Below the pieces are notes generated by a model. The model saw nothing but the letters and a program-made list of their open reading frames with translations. It ran no database searches and was not told where the DNA came from. Below, one piece after another: positions 17,377 through 25,939 of a stretch of DNA of 33,002 nt (position 1 is the first letter of the stretch; every line of letters starts with the position of its first letter). The position numbers and the translations under genes are program-made. Origin of the DNA: Saprospiraceae bacterium (GTDB lineage Bacteria > Bacteroidota > Bacteroidia > Chitinophagales > Saprospiraceae); assembly GCA_020628725.1 (NCBI GenBank), contig JAHDEO010000017.1, forward strand, positions 1 through 33,002, in the 5' to 3' direction.

Positions 17377-17976
17377 TTACTGCGTATTTGTCGTTGTCAA
17401 TCGCGGCGTTTCGGGGATGGTGAGCGTATCATCTCCGGGTGTACCTTTGAAATTAGAAAGGAAAGTTTCGTCTGCAAAATTATCTACTGATGGTGTTTTG
17501 AATAAACCCGTTACAGTAGCTTGTAGGCTTTCTGCTTTTTCATCGGCATCATACCATAGGCTGATGTGTCCGCTTGATGTGTGGGCGCGAACAGGGTCGA
17601 GCACAAGTCTACCTGATTCGTTGGTGACATCGCAAATGTAGCTGATGATGCTCAGTCGCTCTGTATCATCGAAGAGAACGCGCATGAAAATCACTTGTCC
17701 GGTAGCGGCATTGAAAGTGACGGGATGTCCGTAGAGTTCGGTGGTATGGCGTCGAACACTTTTATCGTTGAGTGTAGTGTAGCCTTTTACAGTTAGGTCT
17801 GTTTGTAGGGCAATGGCAAAATTCTTTGCGATGGATTCTATTTCAGCTTGCTGTTTTACAGTCAAAGGACTCTGAGAAATCAAATAGTAATTGCCCATGT
17901 CAATGGATTGGGCAAAGCCTTTTTCATTCAATACGAAACTGAAGAACAGTGACGCGAGTATTATTATTTTTTTCAT
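17377..17976 (-). CDS. secreted protein of unknown function, paralogue of the 19389-20426 product
   Basis: The 199-residue protein is read from the ATG at 17976, which gives a standard signal peptide (MKKIIILASLFFSF, cleavage after GFAQ near residue 23). A longer in-frame start at 18069 would translate the intergenic repeat and is rejected. The mature protein starts SIDMGNYYLIS. It shares a pattern with the product of 19389-20426: a helix with NFAIALQTDL, a strand LSIISYICDVTNESGRLVLDPV and a Gly/Ser turn. No known domain is recognised. The product is probably periplasmic or surface-exposed. It is the last of three minus-strand exported-protein genes separated by inverted repeats. Confidence 0.65.
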   Translation of the reverse strand: MKKIIILASLFFSFVLNEKGFAQSIDMGNYYLISQSPLTVKQQAEIESIAKNFAIALQTDLTVKGYTTLNDKSVRRHTTELYGHPVTFNAATGQVIFMRVLFDDTERLSIISYICDVTNESGRLVLDPVRAHTSSGHISLWYDADEKAESLQATVTGLFKTPSVDNFADETFLSNFKGTPGDDTLTIPETPRLTTTNTQ

Positions 17977-17980
17977 GGAA

Positions 17981-18108
17981 CGAATGATTTTTGATTGAGC
18001 GTTTTTTGATTTTTGATTGAATTTTGCTTTGCAAAATTCCTTTTTTAATTCGCTACGCGAATCTATCAAAAATCAAAAATCATGAAATCTAAAATCACTA
18101 AATCAATC
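17981..18108. repeat. low-complexity inverted repeat with internal hairpins
   Basis: Words GATTTTTGATTGA (17986-18020) face complements TCAAAAATCAAAAATCATGA (18066-18085). A hairpin GAATTTTGC/GCAAAATTC at 18019-18039 is followed by six T's. A second palindrome ATTCGC/GCGAAT lies at 18048-18062. On the + strand the hairpin plus T-run resembles an intrinsic terminator, but no + strand gene precedes it. Confidence 0.65.
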
Positions 18109-18109
18109 A

Positions 18110-19306
18110 TCATTCCACATTTCCATTGCTGTCTACCTTGACGATACGTGTTTCTCTTGAACCATCTACTTTTTGCGCAAAACCCGCCATGATATAACCA
18201 CCACATTCGGTAGGGATGACGGTGTGGGCGCGTTCATTCACGCCTGTTTCGCCGAATGTCCTTTCCCAAACGACCGTACCATTTTCCTGCATTTTTGCCA
18301 GATACATATCTTCGCTTCCATCTGCACTTTGACTTGCGGAGTAACCAACCATAACATATTGCCCTGCTTCATGAGCATATATCATACCATCAACGTGGTC
18401 ATTTCTATTGCCGCCGTATTCATGTCGTTGTATTATTTCTCCATTAGGATTGACTTTGAGTAAGAAAATATCGTTTCCGACATACGGTATATGCAATTTT
18501 CCTGCGACCATGTAATTGACACCATCTGATGCCTCCAACACTTCAAGTGCTACATCTTGCTGTGTACCAAGATGATAGAATTTTTCGGTATTGGGCACTA
18601 TTTGTAAATTCTCATTCAAACGGTAAAAATGCACCGCAGTACCAACACCCGTTTGCGGAGCGTTATTGGAATGCCCGACCGCAGTGTATCCGCCTTTAGA
18701 TGGAATGACAGAAATGGCATTTTCGGCACCTTCTCTGGGATTAGGAAGATAATGTGTGATAACGACAGGTGATTGTCCTTGTAAGCTCAATGTACCTACG
18801 TAAGAGTTATTTGTTTGTGGATTAACTGCATGACCTGAAAATACATATTCGGTTTCACCGGATTCGGTCATACACAGGCATTCACTCTCGCTAAAAAGGT
18901 CTACACTAGTATCATCCAATAATTTACCTTCAAAATTATACTTACCAAAATATGCTTTCCCTTCTACTTTTCCACACATCAAAAAACCTCTGTCCTGAGT
19001 TACTGTGATAGAATTGCAAATTTCATTTGTAGATGGTTTTCGTTCAGACTCAAAAAAGAGTACTTCGCCTTCTTTATCCACTTTCATCAGAAAAATATCC
19101 TGATCTGTATCATAATCAACAACTCCACAAATGATGTATCTGCCATCGGTCGTTTCTTTTATATCATAAGGAGCGAAATTGTGTGCATTGGTATATTTGC
19201 GATCAAAAGTTGCATGTTCCAAGCAGTCTACATCGAGTTTATCCAGACGACAAGCACTATTCAACAACAAGGATAAACCAATGATACAGTATATTATTTT
19301 TTTCAT
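18110..19306 (-). CDS. lipoprotein with beta-propeller-like GGYIxxG repeats
   Basis: The 398-residue protein is read from the ATG at 19306, giving a lipoprotein signal peptide with lipobox LNSAC (Cys19). A longer in-frame start at 19363 would add repeat-encoded residues and is rejected. The mature part has about six to seven repeats such as GRYIICGVVDYDTDQDIFLMKVDKEG, GGYTAVGHSNN and GGYIMAGFAQKVDGSRETRIVKVDSNG. These match the outer-surface propeller repeats common in Bacteroidota (delta-60 or SBBP-like). It is most likely an outer-membrane lipoprotein with a six- or seven-bladed propeller. The ligand is unknown and no catalytic motif is seen. It is flanked by unknown exported proteins in the same orientation. 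Confidence 0.72.
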   Translation of the reverse strand: MKKIIYCIIGLSLLLNSACRLDKLDVDCLEHATFDRKYTNAHNFAPYDIKETTDGRYIICGVVDYDTDQDIFLMKVDKEGEVLFFESERKPSTNEICNSITVTQDRGFLMCGKVEGKAYFGKYNFEGKLLDDTSVDLFSESECLCMTESGETEYVFSGHAVNPQTNNSYVGTLSLQGQSPVVITHYLPNPREGAENAISVIPSKGGYTAVGHSNNAPQTGVGTAVHFYRLNENLQIVPNTEKFYHLGTQQDVALEVLEASDGVNYMVAGKLHIPYVGNDIFLLKVNPNGEIIQRHEYGGNRNDHVDGMIYAHEAGQYVMVGYSASQSADGSEDMYLAKMQENGTVVWERTFGETGVNERAHTVIPTECGGYIMAGFAQKVDGSRETRIVKVDSNGNVE

Positions 19307-19319
19307 AGCAGAATTTAAA

Positions 19320-19397
19320 TGAGTGAATTTTGAATTTTGAATGAGTGAATAATGGCGCGACAACTCGAATTATTCATTCATTCAAAATTCAAAATTG
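19320..19397. repeat. low-complexity inverted repeat (TGAATTTTGAAT words)
   Basis: Left words TGAGTGAATTTTGAATTTTG (from 19320) face right words ATTCATTCATTCAAAATTC and AAAATTGATA (19371-19400). The repeat overlaps the last codons of the next minus-strand gene, whose C-terminal YQF and stop are read from it. It shares GAATTTTGAATG words with 6188-6270. Confidence 0.7.
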
Positions 19398-20426
19398 ATA
19401 CGTGAGTTTTGTGTGAAAGGTATTTTTGTTTGAGAATGAATTGTATTGCAGTTCAGGAGTGATTTGCAGGCGTTGGAGTTGAGGATGATCATGCAAGAGT
19501 CCCAGATTGCCTCTCCTGTTTCGCTTTGCACATTTTGCCCAAAGGTAAACGCCCACACCTGCCGTCAATATACCTGCCGCACCTACAATGTGCGCTACTT
19601 GATTGGGTCTTCGCGCTCTGGTCAATTCCGTATCACTATCTATTGAACCTACTATCGGTCTGTAATCTTCATCGTATATTTTCAAGGCTCTGCTACGAAG
19701 ATAAAAACCTCCTACTCCCATGAGTGCGCCTGTACCAATGACAACCGCAGCCGGTGTCTTGCTACATGTTTTGGTAGTTACGGGAGGACGTTTTTCCTCT
19801 TTTGCCGATTTATCCTTTTTCTCTTTGGTAGCGGAAGGACGTTTGGGTTTAGACTTAGGTTTGGTTGGTGTGACCACAGTTTCGGCAGGTTGGTTATTCG
19901 TTTCGGGAAATGGTTTTGGAATATCTCGCTGTCGCAATCCGGGGAATAATTTATTGTTGGTATCTGCGGCAAGTAGAGTATAACTTTGCTCAGTGGTACA
20001 GACATTCAGAAAACCATCATTTACATTGTATGTCACCGCATCGAGACGTGTCCGACCTCCTTCTTGGATGATGTCATACAAATATGTCGTGATGGTTAGC
20101 TGGTCATTAATCTTATTGTAACGAGCTTTCCCAAATATAAATTTATCCATTTCGGGATTGTATTGCACATCAAAGCCCTGAAGTTTGGCAGGAACAAAAT
20201 TATCGTAGAAGGTACGATTTGGCAGGCGCCCTCCCCTATCTTCCAAATCTTCGAGCAATGCTATTTTAAACTCGCGGAGTACCTCTTGTATTTGCGATTT
20301 ACGCGAATTGTTCAATTCATCTTCTGATTCTATGTAAAAATCATCAAAATCAATGGTTTGCGCGTAGTTTTTTTCATGTAAAATGAGGGCAAATAGGATG
20401 AAAAAGATGGTAATGATGTTTCGCAT
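19389..20426 (-). CDS. exported protein of unknown function with Lys/Pro-rich linker and C-terminal membrane segments
   Basis: The 345-residue protein has a signal peptide (MRNIITIFFILFALIL, cleavage after NYAQ near 23). The N-terminal 150 residues share a pattern with the 199-residue protein at 17377-17976 (TIDFDDFYI, then FKIALLEDL, then LTITTYLYDIIQEGGRTRLDAV). A basic Pro/Lys linker follows (about 180-225). Two glycine-rich hydrophobic segments come next (AAVVIGTGALMGVGGFYL and HIVGAAGILTAGVGVYLWA). The end (LQITPELQYNSF...TKLTYQF) looks like beta-strands finishing in Phe. The N-terminal unit may be a shared periplasmic domain and the linker may span or bind peptidoglycan. No function can be assigned. 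It is the first gene of the minus-strand run. Confidence 0.6.
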   Translation of the reverse strand: MRNIITIFFILFALILHEKNYAQTIDFDDFYIESEDELNNSRKSQIQEVLREFKIALLEDLEDRGGRLPNRTFYDNFVPAKLQGFDVQYNPEMDKFIFGKARYNKINDQLTITTYLYDIIQEGGRTRLDAVTYNVNDGFLNVCTTEQSYTLLAADTNNKLFPGLRQRDIPKPFPETNNQPAETVVTPTKPKSKPKRPSATKEKKDKSAKEEKRPPVTTKTCSKTPAAVVIGTGALMGVGGFYLRSRALKIYDEDYRPIVGSIDSDTELTRARRPNQVAHIVGAAGILTAGVGVYLWAKCAKRNRRGNLGLLHDHPQLQRLQITPELQYNSFSNKNTFHTKLTYQF

Positions 20427-20451
20427 TAGTCCAGGTTTTACATTTTTTGTT

Positions 20452-20459
20452 CAAAAATA
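20452..20459 (-). promoter_or_regulatory. candidate -7 element for the 19389-20426 gene
   Basis: On the minus strand this reads TATTTTTG, matching TAnnTTTG, about 26 nt upstream of the start codon. No TTG at the expected distance was found, so the call is weak. The rest of 20427-20707 is A/T-rich and no gene is seen in it. Confidence 0.3.
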
Positions 20460-20707
20460 CGTTTAAGTTCGTTTCTTAATGTGTAGAAATTCAACAAGTT
20501 TTGTTTCGTTTGTTTTCCGCCTTAAAATTAATAAATACGCGGAACATTTTTAATACGAAAATTATACCGTTTTTACGCTCATAATCAGGACAATGTTTCG
20601 CTTTCATATAAACAAAAAAAACGTATGTAAGGTGTGGATAAGGATAGCTATAGTAATATTTTTTATGTTTTCAGGGCTAAATTAAGAGTTTGTTCGAAGG
20701 ACTTTTT

Positions 20708-21241
20708 TCATTTTTTGAACGTGATAAATTCTCTTTCCTGAATTTCAAATCCTTCTTTGAGCTTTGTTTTGTTTATATGAATTACTTGATGATTGTTTGG
20801 CGTGAATTCGTATTCTTCAGCCCAACAACAGTAGAGTTCGACCGTACCATTCTTTCGAACTTCATTTTCGATGACCTCTATCAATTGATAGGTTTGCTTT
20901 AGGTGTTTCTCATTTTCTTGTGTTGTTTTTATTTGATTTACTCGTTGTTTTTCTTGCTGTCCCAAGATTCGCCTGATATATTTCGCTGTTCTTAGTTTTA
21001 GTTTTCGAGAGATACTGTCATTTATTCGCTTCTTTTCTTCTTCGGTTAGCGATTGCAAAATATAAAAATCACAACCACATCCCTCACTTGTTCCCACATA
21101 GTATATATTCGGATGTTTAAATTTATCTGAAACAGCTTGAAACTCATCGGGCAAAGCCTTCACATGAAAATCGGGCTTATCCTTGTGAAATGGAATTTCT
21201 TGGAGTTTAGAAATTGTTCCTATAAAGATGAATTTACACAT
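20708..21241 (-). CDS. hypothetical protein coupled to a phosphatase gene
   Basis: The 177-residue soluble protein is not recognised. It starts MCKFIFIGTISKLQEIPF, has a Cys-containing stretch YVGTSEGCGCDFYILQS (about 48-64), a long charged helical middle (about 66-125, rich in Lys, Arg, Glu and Gln) and ends in a beta-rich part with VELYCCWAEEYEF. Its ATG follows the stop codon of the upstream phosphatase gene directly (TAAATG across 21239-21244), which indicates translational coupling. The GCGC cysteines could bind a metal or form disulfides, but this is a guess. There is no signal peptide, so it is probably cytoplasmic and works with the phosphatase. Confidence 0.6.
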   Translation of the reverse strand: MCKFIFIGTISKLQEIPFHKDKPDFHVKALPDEFQAVSDKFKHPNIYYVGTSEGCGCDFYILQSLTEEEKKRINDSISRKLKLRTAKYIRRILGQQEKQRVNQIKTTQENEKHLKQTYQLIEVIENEVRKNGTVELYCCWAEEYEFTPNNHQVIHINKTKLKEGFEIQEREFITFKK

Positions 21242-21751
21242 TTATTTTTCTTCTCTCAATTGCTCTTCTATATTTATAACCCATTCGCGCTGTTCTTTCG
21301 TATCCGGGACTTGCATTTTTCTGTATTTACTGATAATATCAAATACATCTTCTCCCTTCATTCCCAGTTTTATCATCACTGCCGCCGCCAACATAGAAGA
21401 CCTCCCGATACCCATCCGACAATGAATAACGACCTTTTTGCCTTCTTGCATGCGGTTGGCTAATTCTCCTGCTAATCTAATAAATTCGTTTGAGTTATTT
21501 GGCGTATTGATGTCTTTGATTGGAAAATTGATGAATTGAATGCCTTGTTCTTCACAGAGTGTTTTTTCTTTTTCAAGTCCTAATTCCCATATTTCTGCGC
21601 TTTCCAAAAGAGAAACCAAGTAATCTACCTCCCTAATTTTCAGCGATTTAATTTCATCTTCTAACCAGTCATTTCCTCTTGGTCGTGCCATCGTGCCGAG
21701 GCTTTTTTCTCCTATCTCTTTTTCGTTTATCCAGTATATATTTGAAATCAT
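21242..21751 (-). CDS. dual-specificity-type protein tyrosine phosphatase
   Basis: The 169-residue protein carries the cysteine phosphatase P-loop HCRMGIGRSS with nucleophile Cys111 and Arg117, matching HCxxGxxRS. Asp80 in FPIKDINTP is the likely general acid at the usual distance upstream. The length and lack of extra domains fit compact bacterial dual-specificity or PTP-like enzymes acting on phosphotyrosine or other phosphoesters in the cytoplasm. The start at 21751 is the only in-frame Met preceding the conserved part. The downstream unknown gene begins where this one ends. The substrate is not evident; a nucleotide- or inositol-phosphate role is possible. Confidence 0.78.
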   Translation of the reverse strand: MISNIYWINEKEIGEKSLGTMARPRGNDWLEDEIKSLKIREVDYLVSLLESAEIWELGLEKEKTLCEEQGIQFINFPIKDINTPNNSNEFIRLAGELANRMQEGKKVVIHCRMGIGRSSMLAAAVMIKLGMKGEDVFDIISKYRKMQVPDTKEQREWVINIEEQLREEK

Positions 21752-21868
21752 TTTTGTCGCTTTGTCTTTACACTCTCAAATATCGAGGTATAACTAAAAA
21801 ATCGGAATTAACCACTAACAGTTTTTACCGTCAATGATTAGTTCCGAAATGAGTTACAAACAATAGAC

Positions 21869-22426
21869 TTATTCTTTTAAAAGTATATTCAACTCTTCCT
21901 GTATAGTTGTTCCTTTGTCTTTATTGTACCAACTTTGGAGGGCTCTTTTTTTGTCTTCATCACTCAGCGAAGTATCGGCTCTTTGACTCATGTACAGTTC
22001 TTGTGCTGCTTTGGGTCTTGGTCCCCAGTCAAATAAATCTTCACCATTGGCATCTCGTACAATGAGTTTGGGAATGGACTTGCCGCCATTGGTGAGGTAA
22101 TTGTCAATTTCGCTACCGGGCGTATCCCGATTTCTGACTATCAGGCTAATTTTGGGATTGAGTTCGGCTGCTTTTACTATAAATTCGTGGCTGTGGGCAG
22201 CGTCTCCGCACCAGGGTTCGGTAATCAAAATCCAGTTTTGGGTGTGTTGAATATTTTTTATGGTTTCGGCTAATTCGGGTGATATTTTACCGACTTTAGC
22301 CCAACGCTTCATTCTTGTTTTATTGAGCTTCACATAATTTATATATTCATCGGAATCATAAGGATATGCGGTGTTTTTCCCGTCTAAGATTTCGTCAAAT
22401 TGCTTTTCGTACTCGCTTACATTCAT
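21869..22426 (-). CDS. thioredoxin-fold protein with a single-cysteine WCGDA motif
   Basis: The 185-residue protein resembles the Thioredoxin_9 family. A helical N-terminus (about 1-60) precedes the strand NWILITEPWCGDAAHSH, where W72-C73-G74-D75-A76 replaces the usual WCxxC, and the cis-proline loop KSIPKLIV (Pro119). Loss of the second cysteine means classical disulfide exchange is unlikely; a glutathione-like or regulatory role is possible. The C-terminal part is helical with RALQSWYNKDKG. There is no signal peptide. It is divergent from cas13b, sharing the 268-bp region 22427-22694, and need not be related to it in function. Confidence 0.75.
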   Translation of the reverse strand: MNVSEYEKQFDEILDGKNTAYPYDSDEYINYVKLNKTRMKRWAKVGKISPELAETIKNIQHTQNWILITEPWCGDAAHSHEFIVKAAELNPKISLIVRNRDTPGSEIDNYLTNGGKSIPKLIVRDANGEDLFDWGPRPKAAQELYMSQRADTSLSDEDKKRALQSWYNKDKGTTIQEELNILLKE

Positions 22427-22647
22427 TTGTGTTGTGATTTAAAATGTCATTAAAGTGAACACAAAGGAAACGTTGGAAGGGTGTTTTGTGTTCGCTCTGA
22501 TGTGGTGCTTTTGTCGTGGAATGTACACAAAAGAAATCCTTGCAATCCGCATTTCATACGCATACGCAAGCCGGACGTATTGCGCGGCAGATGTAAGGTT
22601 TTCATATAAAATTCAACTTCAAGTGTCAGGTCATTGATGAAAGTTTG

Positions 22648-22655
22648 TACCTTTG
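22648..22655 (+). promoter_or_regulatory. candidate -7 element for the cas13b-csx28 operon
   Basis: TACCTTTG matches the Bacteroidota -7 consensus TAnnTTTG and lies 39 nt before the cas13b ATG. The nearest TTG (22634-22636) is too close to be a standard -33 box, so the promoter is tentative. The remainder of the 22427-22694 divergent region shows no gene and no clear operator. Confidence 0.38.
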
Positions 22656-22694
22656 AGTGACAGTAGTATTTCACCATAAAAAAATCGTAATACC

Positions 22695-25600
22695 ATGAAC
22701 GTCACGCCTACAATCCATGAAGAAAACTTCTTCAATGTCGTCACAGAAGAAACCGAACACATCAACAGGTTTTATTTCGGGACTTACCTGAATATGGCTC
22801 ACCACAATTTCTATCTGATAATCAAGCACATATCAGAGCGTGTGGAGACAAAAGACTGGAACACATTAGAAGAAGAACAATTGCAAACTGCCAGCCTTTG
22901 GTCAATCATTGAAAACCCAAAAAGCAATACGGCAGATAAATTTAACCATGCAACTACTTTACTCGGCAAACACTTCCCTGCCTTTCTACACATCACAAAA
23001 AGTACGCACGAAACAACCAATGTAGAGAAAATTGACACAAAAAAGTTCATCGAATTGCTCAAAAAAGCCTTGAAGCAATTGGATAAGCTGCGTAATTATT
23101 CCTCTCATTACGTACACGATGCGGTCAATACTGACATTGAACCGATTGGCGAATTGACTGCTATGTTGCAGATGAATATTGATAAAGTGGTGGAGGAAAT
23201 TCCCGAAATCAGCGAGGAAGATATTGAGCATGTAAAAAATATTCACTTGTTTGATAATCAGGAATATACGCTTGTCGGAGGCGTGTTTTTGATTTGTTTG
23301 TTTTTGGATAGAAAAAATGCGACTACGTTTTTGAGTGGAATCAAGGGGTTCAAATACAGAGGAACAGCACAATACAAAGCCCTGCCCGAAGCCCTGACGC
23401 GCTTTTGCTGTCGTCCGCCGCAGCCGAGATTGGGGAGTGCTGACCTTGAATTTAATATCTTGACGGAATTGAGCCGATGTCCCGTTGATATATTCAGACA
23501 TTTATCAGATGAGGATAAGGAAAAATTCAAAAGCACAGAATTGACACCCGAAACTGAAAACGAAGATGCAATTGTCTTGGAAAATCTCGGCTACATGCGC
23601 CGTAATTCAGACCGATTTCCACATTTGACGATGCGTTATTTTGATGAAACGCAAAGGTTTGACCGATTGCGTTTTCAATCGTGGATAGGTAAAATCAATG
23701 TGGCGAGAGGCTACGAAAGCGAAGTACTCGGCGTAAGCAAAAGTCGTTACATGGACGACAAACTCACGACCTTCGCACGTTGGGATGAAATCAGTGAGGA
23801 TACACTACCGTCTGATTGGAATATAGACGACATCAAACCTTTCGCACCGCATTACAACGTTGTAGGGCAGCGTATTCCAATAAAATTATTGAAGCCGAAT
23901 CAACCTGCTTATTTCTCCAAAATAAAAAGTAAAGGCACAAGCGAAGGTGGTGAAACATTCAATGTTTCGCACCCGCTACCCGATGCCATTCTCAGCACTT
24001 ACGAAATACAAAGCCTGTTTTTGTATGATTATTTGGCGGGAAAAGGCGAAGCGGAAAAGTTGATTGAGGAATACATGAAAAATTACCGAAAATTCATCAC
24101 CGATTTTAAAAATACCAAAGGAAAACTTCTCGCAACTTGGGGCGATAAAATTTTCAAACGAAGTAAAAATGATTATTCAGCTGATGAAAGAGACGAATTA
24201 GATTATCGCAGGGAAGAAGTTGATAAAGACCTCAAAGAAAAATACGGCATTCCGCTTAATGGATTACCCGACAAAATCAAAGAACATTTATTGGATTACA
24301 AACCAACTCCTCCTGATTTTCTATTACGAAATAAAATCACCCGAAAAATAGACGAAGAAGAAACCCGATTGAAAAAAGCCGAAAGAGGCAGAGACTTAGA
24401 CGGTTCAAAACTCAAAGCGGGTATCATGGCAACTTACCTCGCCAAAGACATCGTTTATTTTACAGACGGAAGAGGACTTTTTAATAATGAACGATACAAC
24501 GAAATACAAAAATCCATCGCCCTTTTCCCTTTGAATAAAGAACGTCTGCATACCTTTTTCAATGACAGAAAATTATACGATAACAAGGTAGGACATCAAT
24601 TTTTGCATCCAAAAGACCTGTCAAAAGCCAATACGGTATATGAATTTTACGTCAATTATATCAATGCAAAAATCAAGTGGTTGAAAAATTGCGGAAGAAA
24701 CGTTAACACCAGAAATATGGATAGAAATGAAGCCATAAAAAAAATGCAAAAATTCAAAGGAAGTCCTGCCGCTAAATTTTTCAAAATCGACACCAAAAAA
24801 TCCTATGACAAAAACTACCTTTTTACCCATGAAAAAGATAAGCCGACACAGAAACACGCGCCCGTCATGCTTCCGCGCGGATTGTTCAATGAAGCGATAA
24901 GGGAAGCCCTCCGCGCCAAAGGTCACGAAGTACCTGAAAAGGCGAGTGTTCCCGAATGTTTTGACATCTTGCTCAAAGGCGATACTCAGACCTGTTACCA
25001 AATGCCGCGCGACTACTCCAACGATGATTACCAAGTCGCGCCCATAACGAATACGGACACACGTATGACGGCAACCGACCAACTCAAACAACAAATCAAG
25101 GGTAAAAAAGACGAACAACACAAGTTCCGCAAACAAAACAAAAAAGACGATTCCCAAGCCGCCGGAAACGCCGCCAAAGACCTCAAACGTCTCTACAAGC
25201 GCGTACTCGACAACGAAAAACGCATCCGATATACCCAAAGCAACGACCGCGCCTTGTGGCTGATGACCACCGAAATGTTCAAACAAAAGATGAAAACCGA
25301 CGAAAAGCTCGACATCAAACCCGGTGACAGCCATTGGTTGCTCAACCGCATAGGCTACGATGTAGCACAGCAAAATATACAAGACATCCCAATCGAAATG
25401 AACGCACCGCTACAAGGCAGAATCATCACCGCTACCTTGCCCGTCAAGCAATACGGCAGATTCAGAAAAACCCTCAAAGACCGCCGATTGTACAGCCTTT
25501 ACAAAGGCAAAAATACGGGCTTAATCAACTACTACCCGCAAGGCAGTACCATTCCGTTGGCGGAAATAGAGCGCGAACTTGACATCTACGAAAAGCAAAG

Positions 25601-25937
25601 TTTCAAACAAGCTATCATGAAGATGTACGAATTTGAAAAAACACTTGCTACACAGTACCCTGTCAGGATTAACAAATTGAAAAAGGATAAAGAGAAATTT
25701 CTCGCACACGCACGACTGCTCAGGCATACGCAAGACGAGATACTCGGTAGTCCGTTTGACCAACCAACGGTAGAGCAAATCATGGAATTGCGTGATTCAT
25801 TTATGCACAACCAAATCCCGCACGAACAATGGCTGCATGACCAAGTACAAAACGCCCCGCAACACGAAAAAGTGAAACACCTGCTGGACATCGCCGCGAA
25901 AATATACACCGACATTATCTCACAAATCAACGACTAA
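22695..25937 (+). CDS. cas13b: type VI-B CRISPR RNA-guided RNase Cas13b
   Basis: The 1080-residue protein has the Cas13b layout: HEPN1 near the N-terminus with R133-NYSS-H138 (LRNYSSHYVHDA) and HEPN2 near the C-terminus with R1033-DSFM-H1038 (MELRDSFMHNQ). Both RxxxxH catalytic motifs are intact and in the positions expected for this family. The middle is Lys-rich and helical (for example IKGKKDEQHKFRKQNKKDD, about 795-815), consistent with RNA handling. Cas13b processes its own crRNA and, once bound to complementary RNA, cuts target and bystander RNA. At 1080 aa it is at the compact end of the usual range (about 1090-1230). csx28 follows after 2 bp and the matching array lies downstream. It acts in the cytoplasm. 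Confidence 0.95.
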   Translation: MNVTPTIHEENFFNVVTEETEHINRFYFGTYLNMAHHNFYLIIKHISERVETKDWNTLEEEQLQTASLWSIIENPKSNTADKFNHATTLLGKHFPAFLHITKSTHETTNVEKIDTKKFIELLKKALKQLDKLRNYSSHYVHDAVNTDIEPIGELTAMLQMNIDKVVEEIPEISEEDIEHVKNIHLFDNQEYTLVGGVFLICLFLDRKNATTFLSGIKGFKYRGTAQYKALPEALTRFCCRPPQPRLGSADLEFNILTELSRCPVDIFRHLSDEDKEKFKSTELTPETENEDAIVLENLGYMRRNSDRFPHLTMRYFDETQRFDRLRFQSWIGKINVARGYESEVLGVSKSRYMDDKLTTFARWDEISEDTLPSDWNIDDIKPFAPHYNVVGQRIPIKLLKPNQPAYFSKIKSKGTSEGGETFNVSHPLPDAILSTYEIQSLFLYDYLAGKGEAEKLIEEYMKNYRKFITDFKNTKGKLLATWGDKIFKRSKNDYSADERDELDYRREEVDKDLKEKYGIPLNGLPDKIKEHLLDYKPTPPDFLLRNKITRKIDEEETRLKKAERGRDLDGSKLKAGIMATYLAKDIVYFTDGRGLFNNERYNEIQKSIALFPLNKERLHTFFNDRKLYDNKVGHQFLHPKDLSKANTVYEFYVNYINAKIKWLKNCGRNVNTRNMDRNEAIKKMQKFKGSPAAKFFKIDTKKSYDKNYLFTHEKDKPTQKHAPVMLPRGLFNEAIREALRAKGHEVPEKASVPECFDILLKGDTQTCYQMPRDYSNDDYQVAPITNTDTRMTATDQLKQQIKGKKDEQHKFRKQNKKDDSQAAGNAAKDLKRLYKRVLDNEKRIRYTQSNDRALWLMTTEMFKQKMKTDEKLDIKPGDSHWLLNRIGYDVAQQNIQDIPIEMNAPLQGRIITATLPVKQYGRFRKTLKDRRLYSLYKGKNTGLINYYPQGSTIPLAEIERELDIYEKQSFKQAIMKMYEFEKTLATQYPVRINKLKKDKEKFLAHARLLRHTQDEILGSPFDQPTVEQIMELRDSFMHNQIPHEQWLHDQVQNAPQHEKVKHLLDIAAKIYTDIISQIND

Positions 25938-25939
25938 AC

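Noticed and set aside
18019-18046. Hairpin plus T-run resembling a + strand intrinsic terminator
   Set aside because: There is no + strand gene ending upstream; it belongs to the intergenic repeat, so it was recorded as a repeat and not as a terminator.
22427-22694. Small open frames in the thioredoxin-cas13b divergent region
   Set aside because: They are short, without conserved composition, and overlap on both strands; the region is better read as regulatory.
24621-25382. Minus-strand open frame of 253 codons within cas13b
   Set aside because: It is a hydrophobic mirror of the Lys/Asp-rich Cas13b region, with no start context or domain.
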